Source of the DNA: Streptomyces sp. NRRL F-2580 | GTDB lineage: Bacteria > Actinomycetota > Actinomycetes > Streptomycetales > Streptomycetaceae | Direction: 5' to 3' | NCBI RefSeq assembly: GCF_000720115.1 | Contig: NZ_JOIR01000004.1 | Span: forward strand, 186,001-250,000 | Length of the DNA: 64,000 nt | Shown: piece by piece, positions 20,708 to 29,531 of the stretch | How positions within the stretch are numbered: position 1 is the stretch's first letter | Layout of the letters: each line of letters opens with the position of its first letter | Notes under the pieces: model-generated | What the model was told of the DNA's origin: nothing | What the model saw: the letters and a program-made list of their open reading frames with translations, nothing else | The model's database searches: none | Translations under genes and position numbers: made by a program

Positions 20708-22953
20708 CCACCGCGGCAACTCCGCTCTTCCCGGTCCCCGAGACCCGGGCCGGTACCGGCCGGCGCGCCGTCGCACGGCCCCGCTGGGAACGGCCCGCCC
20801 TCGCCGGACTGCTGATCGCCACCGCCGCCCTGCTGCTGTGGGACCTGGGCTCCTCCGGTTACGCCAACTCCTTCTACTCCGCCGCCGCGCAGGCGGGCAG
20901 CGAGAGCTGGAAGGCCTTCTTCTTCGGCTCCTCCGACGCCGGGAACTCCATCACCGTCGACAAGCCCCCGGCCGCCCTGTGGCCGATGATGCTCTCGGTC
21001 CGGCTGTTCGGGCTCGGCTCCTGGCAGATCCTCGTTCCGCAGGCCCTGATGGGCGTCGGTACGACGGCCGTGCTGTACGCCGCCGTACGCCGGCAGTTCG
21101 GGCCCGGTGCGGCGCTGCTGAGCGGAGCGGCCTTCGCGCTCACGCCCGTCGCCGCGCTGATGTTCCGCTTCAACAACCCCGACGCGCTGCTGACGCTGCT
21201 GCTGACCGTCACCGTGTACTGCGTGCTGCGGGCCCTCGACGGGGCCCGCACCCGGTGGCTGGTCTGGGCCGGTGTCGCCGTCGGCTTCGCCTTCCTCACC
21301 AAGACCCTGCAGGCCTTCGTCATCCTGCCGCCGCTCGCGCTGCTGTACGCGGTCTGCGCGCCGACCCGGCTGCGCAGGCGCCTGGGCCAGCTGCTGCTGG
21401 CCGGGCTCGCGATGGTGGTGGCCGGCGGCTGGTGGGTGGCGATCGTGGAGCTGTGGCCCGCGTCCTCCCGCCCGTACATCGGCGGTTCGCAGAACAACTC
21501 CTTCCTCGAGCTGACCCTGGGCTACAACGGCCTGGGCCGGATCAACGGCAACGAGACCGGTAGCGTCGGCGGCGGCGCCCGGACCGGCGGAGCCGCCGCC
21601 TACGGCCTGCCCGAGGGCGCCATGGGCGGCCCGGGCGGCAGGGCCGGGGGAGGCGGCTGGGGAGAGACCGGCTTCGACCGGCTGTTCGCGGGCAACATCG
21701 GCGGGCAGATCTCCTGGCTGCTCCCCGCGGCCTTGGTGCTGCTGGTGGCCGGGCTGGTGGTGACCTGGCGGGCCCGCCGGGCCACCGACTCGCTGGACGG
21801 CATGGCACGGGCAGCCTTCCTGGCGTGGGGCGGCTCGCTGCTGATCACCGCGATCGTCTTCAGCTACATGCAGGGCATCTTCCACGAGTACTACACCGTG
21901 GCCCTGGCGCCGTTCGTGGCCGCGCTGATCGGCATGGGCGTCGCCGTCCTGTGGGAGGAGCGGGGCAGCGCGGCCGCGGCCATCACCCTCTCCGGCACGC
22001 TGGCCCTCACGGCCGTCTGGTCGTACGTCCTGCTGGGCCGTGCCACCGGCTATCTGCCGTGGCTGCGCTGGGCGGTGCTGGTGGGCGGGCTGCTCGCCGC
22101 GGCCGCACTGCCGTTCGCCGCGCGGGCGGGCCGCCGGATGCTGCCGGCCGTGGCGGCGCTGGGAGTGACGGCGGCCCTGGCCGGGCCGCTGGCGTACTGC
22201 CTGACCACGGTGAGCACCGGCCACACCGGTTCCATCGTGACTGCCGGACCGGCGGTGGCGGGCGGCCGGGGCGGGCCCGGCGGGATGATGGGCGGCTTCC
22301 GGGGCGTCGCCGGCGAGATGCCGCAGGGCGGGCCGGGCGGCCAGGGTGCCCAGGGCGGTCAGCCGGGCACGGGCGGGCCCGGCGGCGGTCAGCCGGGTGC
22401 TGGGCAGCCGGGTGCCTCACTGCCGGGCGGCGGGCTGCCGCAGGGCGGTAGGCCGCCGGGCCAGGGCACCGCGGGCGGACGCGACGGCGGCCGCGGCGGC
22501 GCGCGCACGGGCGGCGGGCCGGGCGGCGCGGGCGGTCTGCTGAACGGGGCGCAGGTCGGCGCCGAGGCCAAGGCGGCCCTCACCACCGACGCCGACGCGT
22601 ACACGTGGGCGGCAGCCGCCATCGGCTCGCAGAACGCGGCCAGTTACCAGCTGGCCTCGGGCGCGCCCGTCATGGCGATCGGCGGCTTCAACGGCAGCGA
22701 CCCCTCGCCGACGCTGGAGCAGTTCAAGGCGTACGTGCGGGCCGGGAAGATCCACTGGTTCATCGGCCAGGGCGGCACTGTGGGCGGTCCCGGCGCCACG
22801 GGCGGCCCCGGCACCACCGAGGGCGGAGCGCGCATGGGCGGCGGCCCCGGCGGCGGCGCCAGCAGTGAGATCGAGAGCTGGGTGAAGGCGAGCTTCAAGG
22901 AGTCCACCGTCGGCGGAGCCACCTTCTACGACCTGACCGCACCGACGTCATGA
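20704..22953 (+). CDS. GT39/ArnT-like polytopic glycosyltransferase
   Basis: A 749-residue integral membrane enzyme of the polyprenyl-phosphate-sugar-dependent C-type class. The first loop has the acidic segment SSDAGNSITVDKPPAALWPMM, typical of family 39/83 enzymes. About 12 hydrophobic helices follow up to residue 500. Two long Gly-rich tracts are inserted: one near residues 285-320 in an extracellular loop, and one near 515-615 rich in GG, QPG and PGG. A soluble C-terminal domain ends the protein. It probably transfers the sugar made by the preceding GT2-GtrA protein to an envelope acceptor. Confidence 0.82.
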   Translation: MTTAATPLFPVPETRAGTGRRAVARPRWERPALAGLLIATAALLLWDLGSSGYANSFYSAAAQAGSESWKAFFFGSSDAGNSITVDKPPAALWPMMLSVRLFGLGSWQILVPQALMGVGTTAVLYAAVRRQFGPGAALLSGAAFALTPVAALMFRFNNPDALLTLLLTVTVYCVLRALDGARTRWLVWAGVAVGFAFLTKTLQAFVILPPLALLYAVCAPTRLRRRLGQLLLAGLAMVVAGGWWVAIVELWPASSRPYIGGSQNNSFLELTLGYNGLGRINGNETGSVGGGARTGGAAAYGLPEGAMGGPGGRAGGGGWGETGFDRLFAGNIGGQISWLLPAALVLLVAGLVVTWRARRATDSLDGMARAAFLAWGGSLLITAIVFSYMQGIFHEYYTVALAPFVAALIGMGVAVLWEERGSAAAAITLSGTLALTAVWSYVLLGRATGYLPWLRWAVLVGGLLAAAALPFAARAGRRMLPAVAALGVTAALAGPLAYCLTTVSTGHTGSIVTAGPAVAGGRGGPGGMMGGFRGVAGEMPQGGPGGQGAQGGQPGTGGPGGGQPGAGQPGASLPGGGLPQGGRPPGQGTAGGRDGGRGGARTGGGPGGAGGLLNGAQVGAEAKAALTTDADAYTWAAAAIGSQNAASYQLASGAPVMAIGGFNGSDPSPTLEQFKAYVRAGKIHWFIGQGGTVGGPGATGGPGTTEGGARMGGGPGGGASSEIESWVKASFKESTVGGATFYDLTAPTS

Positions 22954-22970
22954 CCCGGTCGGATCCGGTC

Positions 22971-22996
22971 CGATCGGGTCTCATCCGGCCCGATCG
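22971..22996. promoter_or_regulatory. Inverted repeat between glycosyltransferase and tetR genes
   Basis: CGATCGGG and CCCGATCG are separated by 10 bases. It lies 17 bases after the GT39 stop and 76 bases before the TetR start. It could be a transcription terminator or the TetR autoregulatory operator. Confidence 0.4.
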
Positions 22997-23072
22997 ACAG
23001 GACACCCCCTAGCATCAAGAGGGCGGACCGGGCATTCCGGGCTGATCCACCTGTCGTGAGGAGGGTGCCTCG

Positions 23073-23729
23073 ATGGTGACCGCGGCCGATCCGGGCGAGA
23101 CACGGACCAGTGTGTGGCTGACCGCCAGGGCCGCCGCTCCCGCCAGACGCCGCACCGAGGCACCCTCCGGGCTCGACCGGGAGCGGATCACCGCCGCGAC
23201 CGTACGGCTGCTCGACGCCGAGGGGCTGGCCCGCTTCTCGATGCGGCGGCTCGCCGCCGGTCTCGGGGTCACCGCGATGTCCCTGTACTGGTACGTGGAC
23301 ACCAAGCACGATCTGCTCGAACTCGCCCTGGACCGTGCCCTGGGCGAGTTCAGGCTGCCGGCCGGGCCCCCGGGGGCCGGTGAGGCGGGCTGGCCGGATC
23401 GGCTGCAGACGCTGGCCCGGGGCTACCGGAGGGTGCTGGCGGACCACCCGTGGGTGGCTCCGCTCACCGCCGCCTATCCGAACATCGGCCCGCACGCGCG
23501 GGCCTTCGACGCCGCCCTCCAGCGGCTGCTGGACGCCACCGGCCTGGCGGACGCCGCCCGGACCGGCGCCCACCTGGCCGTGTCGCAGTTCCTGCAGGGC
23601 TGCGGGGGCGCGGTCCGGCGGGCGCCCGAGGCGGACTTCTGCCTCGCGCTCGACGTCCTGATCGCGGGCATCGAGGCCAAGGCAGGGCCCGAGGCCACGG
23701 CGCGGCCCGAGGCCTCGGCCACGGCTTGA
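23073..23729 (+). CDS. TetR-family transcriptional regulator
   Basis: A 218-residue repressor-type protein. The helix-turn-helix is LDRERITAATVRLLDAEGLARFSMRRLAAGLGVTAMSLYWYVDTKHDLLELALD; the Leu/Tyr-rich recognition helix SLYWYVDTK is typical. The C-terminal half is all-helical (TetR_C type). GAGGAGGG lies before the ATG. It is convergent with the MFS gene, so its target is not obvious from orientation; the GT operon or its own promoter are candidates. Confidence 0.85.
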   Translation: MVTAADPGETRTSVWLTARAAAPARRRTEAPSGLDRERITAATVRLLDAEGLARFSMRRLAAGLGVTAMSLYWYVDTKHDLLELALDRALGEFRLPAGPPGAGEAGWPDRLQTLARGYRRVLADHPWVAPLTAAYPNIGPHARAFDAALQRLLDATGLADAARTGAHLAVSQFLQGCGGAVRRAPEADFCLALDVLIAGIEAKAGPEATARPEASATA

Positions 23730-23764
23730 GCCTGTGGCCGAGGCCGCGACCCGGGCGGCGGCTC

Positions 23765-23848
23765 AGGGCCCTGACACCGCCAGAAGCCTGACACCAGCAG
23801 GGCCCTGACACCGCCAGAAGCCTGACACCAGCAGGGCCCTGACACCGC
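23765..23848. repeat. 34-bp tandem repeat, about 2.5 copies
   Basis: Two exact 34-bp units beginning AGGGCCCTGACACCGCCAG (23765-23798, 23799-23832), then a 16-base partial third copy, fill the gap between the convergent tetR and MFS genes. Each unit contains CTGACACC twice. It is a minisatellite-like array with no coding content. Confidence 0.9.
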
Positions 23849-25498
23849 TCAGGGCTTGACCGTGGTCTCGGCGGCGGCAGCCGCCGGCTCGGGCGAAGAA
23901 GCCGCCGGGGAGTGGGCCGCCGCCTTCGACTTCAGCGCGACCTCCTTGATGAACACCACCAGCACCAGGCCGAGGAGCGCGAACGGGGCCGCGTAGAGGA
24001 AGACGTCGCCGACGCCGTGCCCGTACGCGGACTCGATGACCTCACGGATGGGCGCGGGCAACTTGTCGAGGTCGGGGATCCCGCCCCCGGCGGTGCCGCC
24101 CCGGCCCGCGGCCGCGGCCTTCGGCCCGAGTGCGGCCAGCCCGTCCTGGACGTAGTGCGTGACCCGGTTGGCCATGACCGCGCCGAGCGCGGAGACGCCC
24201 ATGGCACCGCCGAGCGAGCGGAAGAAGGTGACGACCGAGCTGGCCGCGCCCAGGTCCTCGGGGGCCACCTGGTTCTGGGTGGCGAGGACCAGGTTCTGCA
24301 TCATCATGCCGAGACCGAGGCCGGTCAGCGCCATGTAGATCGCGATGTGCCAGTACGGGGTGTCGTACCGCAGGGTGCCCAGCAGGCCCAGACCGACGGT
24401 CAGCAGCACGCCACCGGAGACGAGCCAGGCCTTCCACTTGCCGGTCTTGGTGATCACCTGACCGGAAAGGGTGGAGGAGACGAAGAGGCCGGCGATCATC
24501 GGAATCGTGAGGATTCCGGACATCGTGGGGGACTCACCGCGGGCCAACTGGAAGAACTGGCTGAAAAACACGGTGCCCGAGAACATCGCGATGCCCACGA
24601 ACAGCGAAGCCGCCGAGGCCAGGCTGATGGTCTTGTTGCGGAAGAGCCGCAGCGGGATGATCGGGTCGCTCGCGCGGGACTCGACGAGGACGAAGAGCAG
24701 GCCGAGCACCACCGCTCCGCCCGTCATGGCCCAGGTCTGCCAGGAGATCCACTCGTAGGAGTCGCCGGCCTGCGTGACCCAGATCAGCAGCAGCGAGACG
24801 GCCCCGCTGATCAGGAAGGCGCCCAGCCAGTCGACCTTGACGTCACGGCGGACGACCGGGAGGTGCAGGGTCCGCTGGAGCACGATCAGGGCGATGATCG
24901 CGAAGGGCACGCCGACGTAGAAGCACCAGCGCCAGCCCAGCCACTCGGTGTCGGTGATGACGCCGCCCAGCAGCGGGCCGCCGACGGTGGCGACGGCGAA
25001 GACCGCGCCGAGGTAGCCGCTGTACCGGCCGCGCTCGCGCGGGGAGATCATCGCGGCCATGACGATCTGGGCGAGGGCCGACAGACCGCCGACGCCTATG
25101 CCCTGGACCACGCGGCAGGCGATGAGCGTGCCGGTGTTCTGGGAGAGGCCCGCGACCACGGAGCCGAGGACGTAGATCACGAGGGAGATCTGGACTAGCA
25201 GCTTCTTGCTGAAGAGGTCGGACAGCTTGCCCCACAGCGGGGTGGCCGCCGTCATCGACAGCAGGGCCGCCGTGACCACCCAGGTGTACGAGGACTGGGT
25301 GCCGCCGAGGTCGCTGATGATCTGGGGCAGGGCGTTCGAGACGATCGTGGAGGACAGGATCGCGACGAACATGCCGAGCATCAGCCCGGACAGCGCCTTC
25401 ATGATCTGCGGGTGGGTCATGGTCACGGCCGCGGAAGCGGATGCTCCCGCGGCCGTGGCCTTGGGTGTGTTGTCGGTCGTCGTCTCCGACTGGGCCAT
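23849..25498 (-). CDS. MFS drug efflux transporter, DHA2 (14-TMS) type
   Basis: A 549-residue proton-driven exporter with about 14 membrane helices. The family motifs are LSSTIVSNALPQIISDL (motif C-like first helix), LWGKLSDLFSKK (motif A) and ACRVVQGIGVGG (motif B). The N- and C-terminal tails are Ala/Thr rich. It lies 13 bases downstream of the MarR gene on the same strand, so the two form a repressor-efflux operon. The likely trigger is a lipophilic drug; the specificity is unknown. Confidence 0.9.
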   Translation of the reverse strand: MAQSETTTDNTPKATAAGASASAAVTMTHPQIMKALSGLMLGMFVAILSSTIVSNALPQIISDLGGTQSSYTWVVTAALLSMTAATPLWGKLSDLFSKKLLVQISLVIYVLGSVVAGLSQNTGTLIACRVVQGIGVGGLSALAQIVMAAMISPRERGRYSGYLGAVFAVATVGGPLLGGVITDTEWLGWRWCFYVGVPFAIIALIVLQRTLHLPVVRRDVKVDWLGAFLISGAVSLLLIWVTQAGDSYEWISWQTWAMTGGAVVLGLLFVLVESRASDPIIPLRLFRNKTISLASAASLFVGIAMFSGTVFFSQFFQLARGESPTMSGILTIPMIAGLFVSSTLSGQVITKTGKWKAWLVSGGVLLTVGLGLLGTLRYDTPYWHIAIYMALTGLGLGMMMQNLVLATQNQVAPEDLGAASSVVTFFRSLGGAMGVSALGAVMANRVTHYVQDGLAALGPKAAAAGRGGTAGGGIPDLDKLPAPIREVIESAYGHGVGDVFLYAAPFALLGLVLVVFIKEVALKSKAAAHSPAASSPEPAAAAAETTVKP

Positions 25499-25511
25499 GT
25501 CATTCCTTCGT

Positions 25512-25970
25512 CTAGAAGCTCGATCGGAGTCGGGCCAGCAGGGTGTTGAGTGCGTCGATGTCCTGGACGGACCAGCCGTGCAGGGCTCTTTCCAGCGCGG
25601 CCGTGTGGCGGGCGCCGAGCTCGGTGAGCAGGGCCCGGCCGCTCGGCGTGAGCCGCAGGATCCGGCAGCGTCCGTCGCCGGGGTCGGTCTCGCGTTCGAT
25701 CCAGCCGCGGTCGGCGACGTGCGTGACGTGCCGGCTGGTCACCGAGATGTCCACCGCCATGAACTCGGCCATGCGGCTCAGCCGCATCTCCCCGTGCCGG
25801 TCGAGCACGGTGAGGACGGCGGCCGCGCCGGGCGGACAGTCCGGGGGCAGGCTGCGGGCGAGCTCGCGCTTGACCGCGCCGATCCCAGTGAGCTGGCGGG
25901 CCAGCTCCTCGTGCGGAGTGGGCGGAGTCGGCGCAGTGGTCGGGGCGGTCGCAGTCGTCCGCGCGGTCAT
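25512..25970 (-). CDS. MarR-family transcriptional regulator
   Basis: A 152-residue winged-helix regulator. The DNA-binding core is GEMRLSRMAEFMAVDISVTSRHVTHVADRGWIERETDPGDGRCRILRLTPSGRALL, with the wing DPGDGR. It is the first gene of the MarR-MFS operon and probably represses it. The double palindrome at 25994-26035, just upstream, is the likely operator. The start is placed at ATG 25970; an in-frame GTG two codons earlier is also possible. Confidence 0.88.
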   Translation of the reverse strand: MTARTTATAPTTAPTPPTPHEELARQLTGIGAVKRELARSLPPDCPPGAAAVLTVLDRHGEMRLSRMAEFMAVDISVTSRHVTHVADRGWIERETDPGDGRCRILRLTPSGRALLTELGARHTAALERALHGWSVQDIDALNTLLARLRSSF

Positions 25971-25993
25971 CGTCACCGGGTCCCCCCATCTTG

Positions 25994-26035
25994 TTGCTTT
26001 AGGCAACCATAGAAGCGAATGGTTGCTACAGGCAA
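25994..26035. promoter_or_regulatory. Double MarR operator
   Basis: Two near-identical boxes, TTGCTTTAGGCAA (25994-26006) and TTGCTACAGGCAA (26023-26035), each with TTGC/GCAA dyad ends, are spaced 29 bp centre to centre. They lie between the divergent marR and small membrane protein genes. The flanks ATGGTTGC/GGCAACCAT extend the symmetry. This is the expected layout for two MarR dimers on one promoter. Confidence 0.7.
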
Positions 26036-26091
26036 ATGAATCCGGGGGCGGGGCGGTAAAAGAATCGGAAAACCGGCTAGGGTCCTGCTCC

Positions 26092-26334
26092 ATGGCTGAG
26101 AACCACAACTCACAGGTCCCCGAGGGCAACTACGACCCCGCGGGCAGCACGCAGATGTTCCGGGCGTTCGTCGAGGAGGCCGCACCGGCCCGCCAGGCGG
26201 CACCGGGCTCCCGCCAGCAGCGCCGCGCCGCGGAGCAGGAGCGGTCCGGGTCCTCGGGCTCGACCGCGAAGGTGGCCCTGATCATCGGGCTCGTCCTCAT
26301 GATCGGCGCGGCCGCCTGGGTGGTCCTGCACTGA
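26092..26334 (+). CDS. Small single-pass membrane protein
   Basis: An 80-residue protein with a hydrophilic N-terminus (RQQRRAAEQERSGSS) and one C-terminal helix, VALIIGLVLMIGAAAWVVLH, ending at the last residue like a tail anchor. There is no Shine-Dalgarno. TAGGGT (26078-26083) ends eight bases before the ATG, so it may be leaderless. It is divergent from marR and shares the intergenic region with the MarR operators. The function is unknown. Confidence 0.7.
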   Translation: MAENHNSQVPEGNYDPAGSTQMFRAFVEEAAPARQAAPGSRQQRRAAEQERSGSSGSTAKVALIIGLVLMIGAAAWVVLH

Positions 26335-26364
26335 CGGCTCGGGCGGGGGCCGGGTCCGCCGGCC

Positions 26365-27150
26365 TCAGCTCCAGGTGGCGGTGACGTTCCGGGTGTCCAC
26401 GTGCATGCCCAGAGGCACCCGCCAGGCCTCCACGCACACCGTGTAGGTCTGCGTGTTCGAGGCTCCGCCCGCGAGGGGCGCCGGCAGCGGCTGGGTCGTG
26501 GTGATCGTGGCCCAGTCGATGCCGAGCGCGCCGATGATGTGCGTCGCGAAGCTGACCGTGCCCGCGCGGGCCGCCGTCGTGCCGGTGTTCGTGAAGGTCA
26601 CCGTGACCCGCTCGCACCAGCGGTCGGCCGCGGCCGCCCTGGTCGGCGCGGACAGCGTCAGCTTCGCCGGGGTCGTGGGCGGGGCCGGGGGCGTGGTGCC
26701 GGGCTTGGTGGACGGGCCGCCCGGGCTCGTGGGCAGGGTCGACGGGGTCGACGGGGTCCCCGGAGCGTCCGGCGCGTTCGGCGTGCCCACCGCCGGCGGG
26801 GTCCGCCCTGGGCCGGCCGGGGCGCCCGCGGGGCCGCCGGGGGCGGTGGTCGCGGCTCCGCCCGGGGTGGAGCCGCCCGGGACCCCGGATCCCGGAGCCG
26901 GGGCCGACGCACTGGACGACGTACCGGACGACGCGGCGGATCCGCCCGCCGCGGACGGGCCGCCGAGCTGCTGGAACTCCACCTGTCCCCGCGGCGCGAC
27001 GTTCTCCCCCGCGCCCCGTTCGGGGCCCGGGGCCGCTGCGCCCACGGCGACGTAGCCGTCCCGTGCCGGGCCGCCGCAGCCGGTGAGGCCGGCGACGGCC
27101 GTGCAGCACAGGGCGAGGAGGGCGGTGGCCGCTCGCGATCCCTTTCGCAT
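26365..27150 (-). CDS. Putative lipoprotein with Pro/Gly/Thr-rich linker
   Basis: A 261-residue protein. A basic start (MRKGSR) and hydrophobic stretch lead to the lipobox LTGCGG, so Cys25 is probably lipidated. About 120 residues of low-complexity PGG/APG/PST linker follow. The globular C-terminus has two Cys (DRWCERVTVTFTNTG, YTVCVEAW) and resembles a small immunoglobulin-like or carbohydrate-binding beta-sandwich. It is surface anchored; the function is unknown. It lies upstream of no obvious operon partner. Confidence 0.75.
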   Translation of the reverse strand: MRKGSRAATALLALCCTAVAGLTGCGGPARDGYVAVGAAAPGPERGAGENVAPRGQVEFQQLGGPSAAGGSAASSGTSSSASAPAPGSGVPGGSTPGGAATTAPGGPAGAPAGPGRTPPAVGTPNAPDAPGTPSTPSTLPTSPGGPSTKPGTTPPAPPTTPAKLTLSAPTRAAAADRWCERVTVTFTNTGTTAARAGTVSFATHIIGALGIDWATITTTQPLPAPLAGGASNTQTYTVCVEAWRVPLGMHVDTRNVTATWS

Positions 27151-27202
27151 CGCGCCAGTTTTCCTGACGCATCGTCAATTAGGAAGCGGGCGGCGAGCCC
27201 GG

Positions 27203-28045
27203 TCACTCTCCGATGAGGCCCACGCGCAGCTGCGCGAGGGTGCGGGTCAGCAGCCGGGAGACGTGCATCTGGGAGATGCCGACCTCCTCGCCGATCTGCG
27301 ACTGAGTCATGTTCGCGAAGAAGCGCAGCATGATGATCTGCCGTTCCCGGGGCGGGAGTTTGGCGAGCAGCGGCTTCAGGGACTCGCGGTACTCGACGCC
27401 TTCGAGCGCGGTGTCCTCGTAGCCGAGGCGGTCCGCGAGCGAGCCCTCGCCGCCCTCGTCCTCCGGGGAGGGCGAGTCGAGCGAGGAGGCGGTGTAGGCG
27501 TTGCCGACGGCGAGACCGTCGACCACGTCCTCCTCCGAGACCCCGAGCACGGCGGCGAGCTCCGGCACGGTCGGCGAGCGGTCCAGCTTCTGGGCGAGCT
27601 CGTCACTGGCCTTGGTCAGCGCCAGGCGCAGCTCCTGGAGCCGCCGCGGGACGCGGACGGACCAGGAGGTGTCCCTAAAGAATCGTTTGATCTCGCCCAC
27701 GACGGTCGGCATCGCGAACGTCGGGAACTCCACGCCGCGTTCGCAGTCGAACCGGTCGATCGCCTTGATCAGGCCGATGGTGCCGACCTGGACGATGTCC
27801 TCCATCGGCTCGTTGCGGCTGCGGAAGCGGGCCGCGGCGTACCGCACGAGGGGCAGGTTCAGCTCGATCAGGGTGTCGCGTACGTACGCCCGTTCGGGGC
27901 TGTCCGCGTCCAGGGCGGCGAGTCGCTGGAAGAGGGAGCGGGAGAGGGTGCGGGTGTCGATGGCTTCCGAGCGGTCGGACACGGCCGGCGGCGTCACGCT
28001 CTTGACGAGTGTGAGCACCTTGGAGCTGCCCTGGTCTACGGACAT
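27203..28045 (-). CDS. SigB/SigF-type RNA polymerase sigma factor (group 3)
   Basis: A 280-residue sigma factor of the stress/sporulation group. Region 2 has [37 protein letters not shown] and [19 protein letters not shown]. Region 3 follows, and region 4 has [44 protein letters not shown]. By remembered S. coelicolor order it may be the SigN counterpart, but the name is not certain. It is paralogous to the product of 28276-29331, 230 bp upstream on the same strand. These sigma factors are usually held by anti-sigma factors; none is encoded here. GGGGGTGG precedes the ATG. Confidence 0.85.
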   Translation of the reverse strand: MSVDQGSSKVLTLVKSVTPPAVSDRSEAIDTRTLSRSLFQRLAALDADSPERAYVRDTLIELNLPLVRYAAARFRSRNEPMEDIVQVGTIGLIKAIDRFDCERGVEFPTFAMPTVVGEIKRFFRDTSWSVRVPRRLQELRLALTKASDELAQKLDRSPTVPELAAVLGVSEEDVVDGLAVGNAYTASSLDSPSPEDEGGEGSLADRLGYEDTALEGVEYRESLKPLLAKLPPRERQIIMLRFFANMTQSQIGEEVGISQMHVSRLLTRTLAQLRVGLIGE

Positions 28046-28275
28046 GCCACCCCCTTGAGGTCGCGGACGGTCGCGTACGGCGCGCCCGTCGGAGGAACGC
28101 AGCCTCCACCTGAATACCGGAGGCGGGGCTGCGGCAAACGCGGTTCAAGCAGAATGTCACATGTCGGCAACACGCTGTAGCGCCAAGTCGACATATATCT
28201 CCAGCGACAGGAGCGCTCGGAAGGCGATCGGCCCGATCTGTCGGGAAACGTGCGGATGATCTCCACTCGTTACGG

Positions 28276-29331
28276 TTACGCCTCGATCCTGTTTGCGGAT
28301 CTCAGTCGGGCGAAGCTCCGCGCGAGGAGCCGCGAGACGTGCATCTGGGAGACCCCGAGCTCGGCGCTGATCTGTGACTGCGTCAGGTTGTTGTAGTACC
28401 GCAGGAGCAGGATCCGCTGTTCGCGCTCGGGCAGTTGTACGAGGAGGTGGCGGACGAGGTCGCGGTGCTCGACCCCGGCCAGCTCCGGGTCCTCGTAGCC
28501 GAGGCGGTCCAGCAGCCCGGGCATGCCGTCGCCCTCCTGGGCGGCCTCCAGCGAGGTCGCGTGGTAGCTGCGCCCGGCCTCGATGCAGGACAGCACCTCG
28601 TCCTCGGTGATGCGCAGGCGTTCGGCGATCTCCGGGGTGGTCGGGGTGCGCCCGTGGAGCGTGGTGAGGTCCTCGGTGGCGGCGTTGACCTGGACCCACA
28701 GCTCGTGGAGGCGGCGCGGCACGTGGACGGTGCGGACGTTGTCGCGGAAATACCGCTTGATCTCGCCCACGACGGTCGGCATCGCGAAGGTCGGGAACTG
28801 CACGCCGCGGTCCGGGTCGAAGCGGTCGATGGCGTTGATCAGGCCGATGGTGCCGACCTGGACCACGTCCTCCATCGGCTCGTTGCGGCTGCGGAAGCGG
28901 GCGGCCGCGTACCGGACGAGCGGGAGGTTGGCCTCGATGAGGGCCCCGCGCACTCGGGTGTGCTCGCTGGTGCCCGGCTCCAGGCCCTTCAGCTGGCCGA
29001 AGAGGACCTGGGTGAGGGCGCGGGTGTCCGCGCCCCGGCTCGGGGGTCTCGGTGTGGCCGGGGGCTCCTCGGGCGGCGACTCCTGGCGGGGCTCCAGGAG
29101 CGACTCCTGACGGGGCTCCAGTAGGGGCTCCGGGCGGGGTTCCAGAAGGGGTTGCGGGCGGGGTTCCCGCCCCGACTCATGCCCTGGCTCCTGGCCCGAC
29201 TCATGCCCCGGCTCCTGCGCGGACTCCTGGCCCGGCTCTTGCCCGGACTCCTGGCGGGGCTCTTGCTGGGTCGGCACCTGGGGGTCCTGCTGGGGTGGCA
29301 CTTGAGGCGCAGTACTGGCCGGCACGGTCAC
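28276..29331 (-). CDS. sigF: Sporulation sigma factor SigF-like
   Basis: The 351-residue protein begins [15 protein letters not shown] and has a roughly 90-residue tail of repeated QE-P/G-x and PLLEPR units. The conserved body runs from about residue 105: [57 protein letters not shown], and region 4 [41 protein letters not shown]. SigF controls late spore maturation in Streptomyces; the assignment rests on remembered synteny next to tadA/upp and on the N-terminus. The start is GTG at 29331 with AAGGGG upstream. The repeat tail is longer than I expect for SigF. Confidence 0.65.
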   Translation of the reverse strand: MTVPASTAPQVPPQQDPQVPTQQEPRQESGQEPGQESAQEPGHESGQEPGHESGREPRPQPLLEPRPEPLLEPRQESLLEPRQESPPEEPPATPRPPSRGADTRALTQVLFGQLKGLEPGTSEHTRVRGALIEANLPLVRYAAARFRSRNEPMEDVVQVGTIGLINAIDRFDPDRGVQFPTFAMPTVVGEIKRYFRDNVRTVHVPRRLHELWVQVNAATEDLTTLHGRTPTTPEIAERLRITEDEVLSCIEAGRSYHATSLEAAQEGDGMPGLLDRLGYEDPELAGVEHRDLVRHLLVQLPEREQRILLLRYYNNLTQSQISAELGVSQMHVSRLLARSFARLRSANRIEA

Positions 29332-29473
29332 GCCACCCCTTCAGTCAACTCATCCGTCAAAAGCGGTCATAGCATCACAAGAGATGTGCACTGTGTGCAA
29401 GCACCGTATAACGCCGTGTTGAGGGCAAGTTGGGCATATCAGGGCAATGTGCCCAGTAATGGGTATGCAAAAA

Positions 29474-29499
29474 GCCCCCCACCCGTCGGAGTGGGGGGC
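29474..29499 (-). terminator. Intrinsic terminator of the small membrane protein gene
   Basis: A 9-bp perfect stem (GCCCCCCAC/GTGGGGGGC) is followed on the minus strand by TTTTT. It lies 33 bases after the stop of the small gene at 29532-29693, and separates it from sigF. Confidence 0.85.
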
Positions 29500-29531
29500 C
29501 GGAATTCCGGGAACCGCTTCAGCGTACGGGG

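Noticed and set aside
23765..23848. Possible CRISPR array
   Set aside because: Units are contiguous with no spacers and there are no cas genes; it is a plain tandem repeat.
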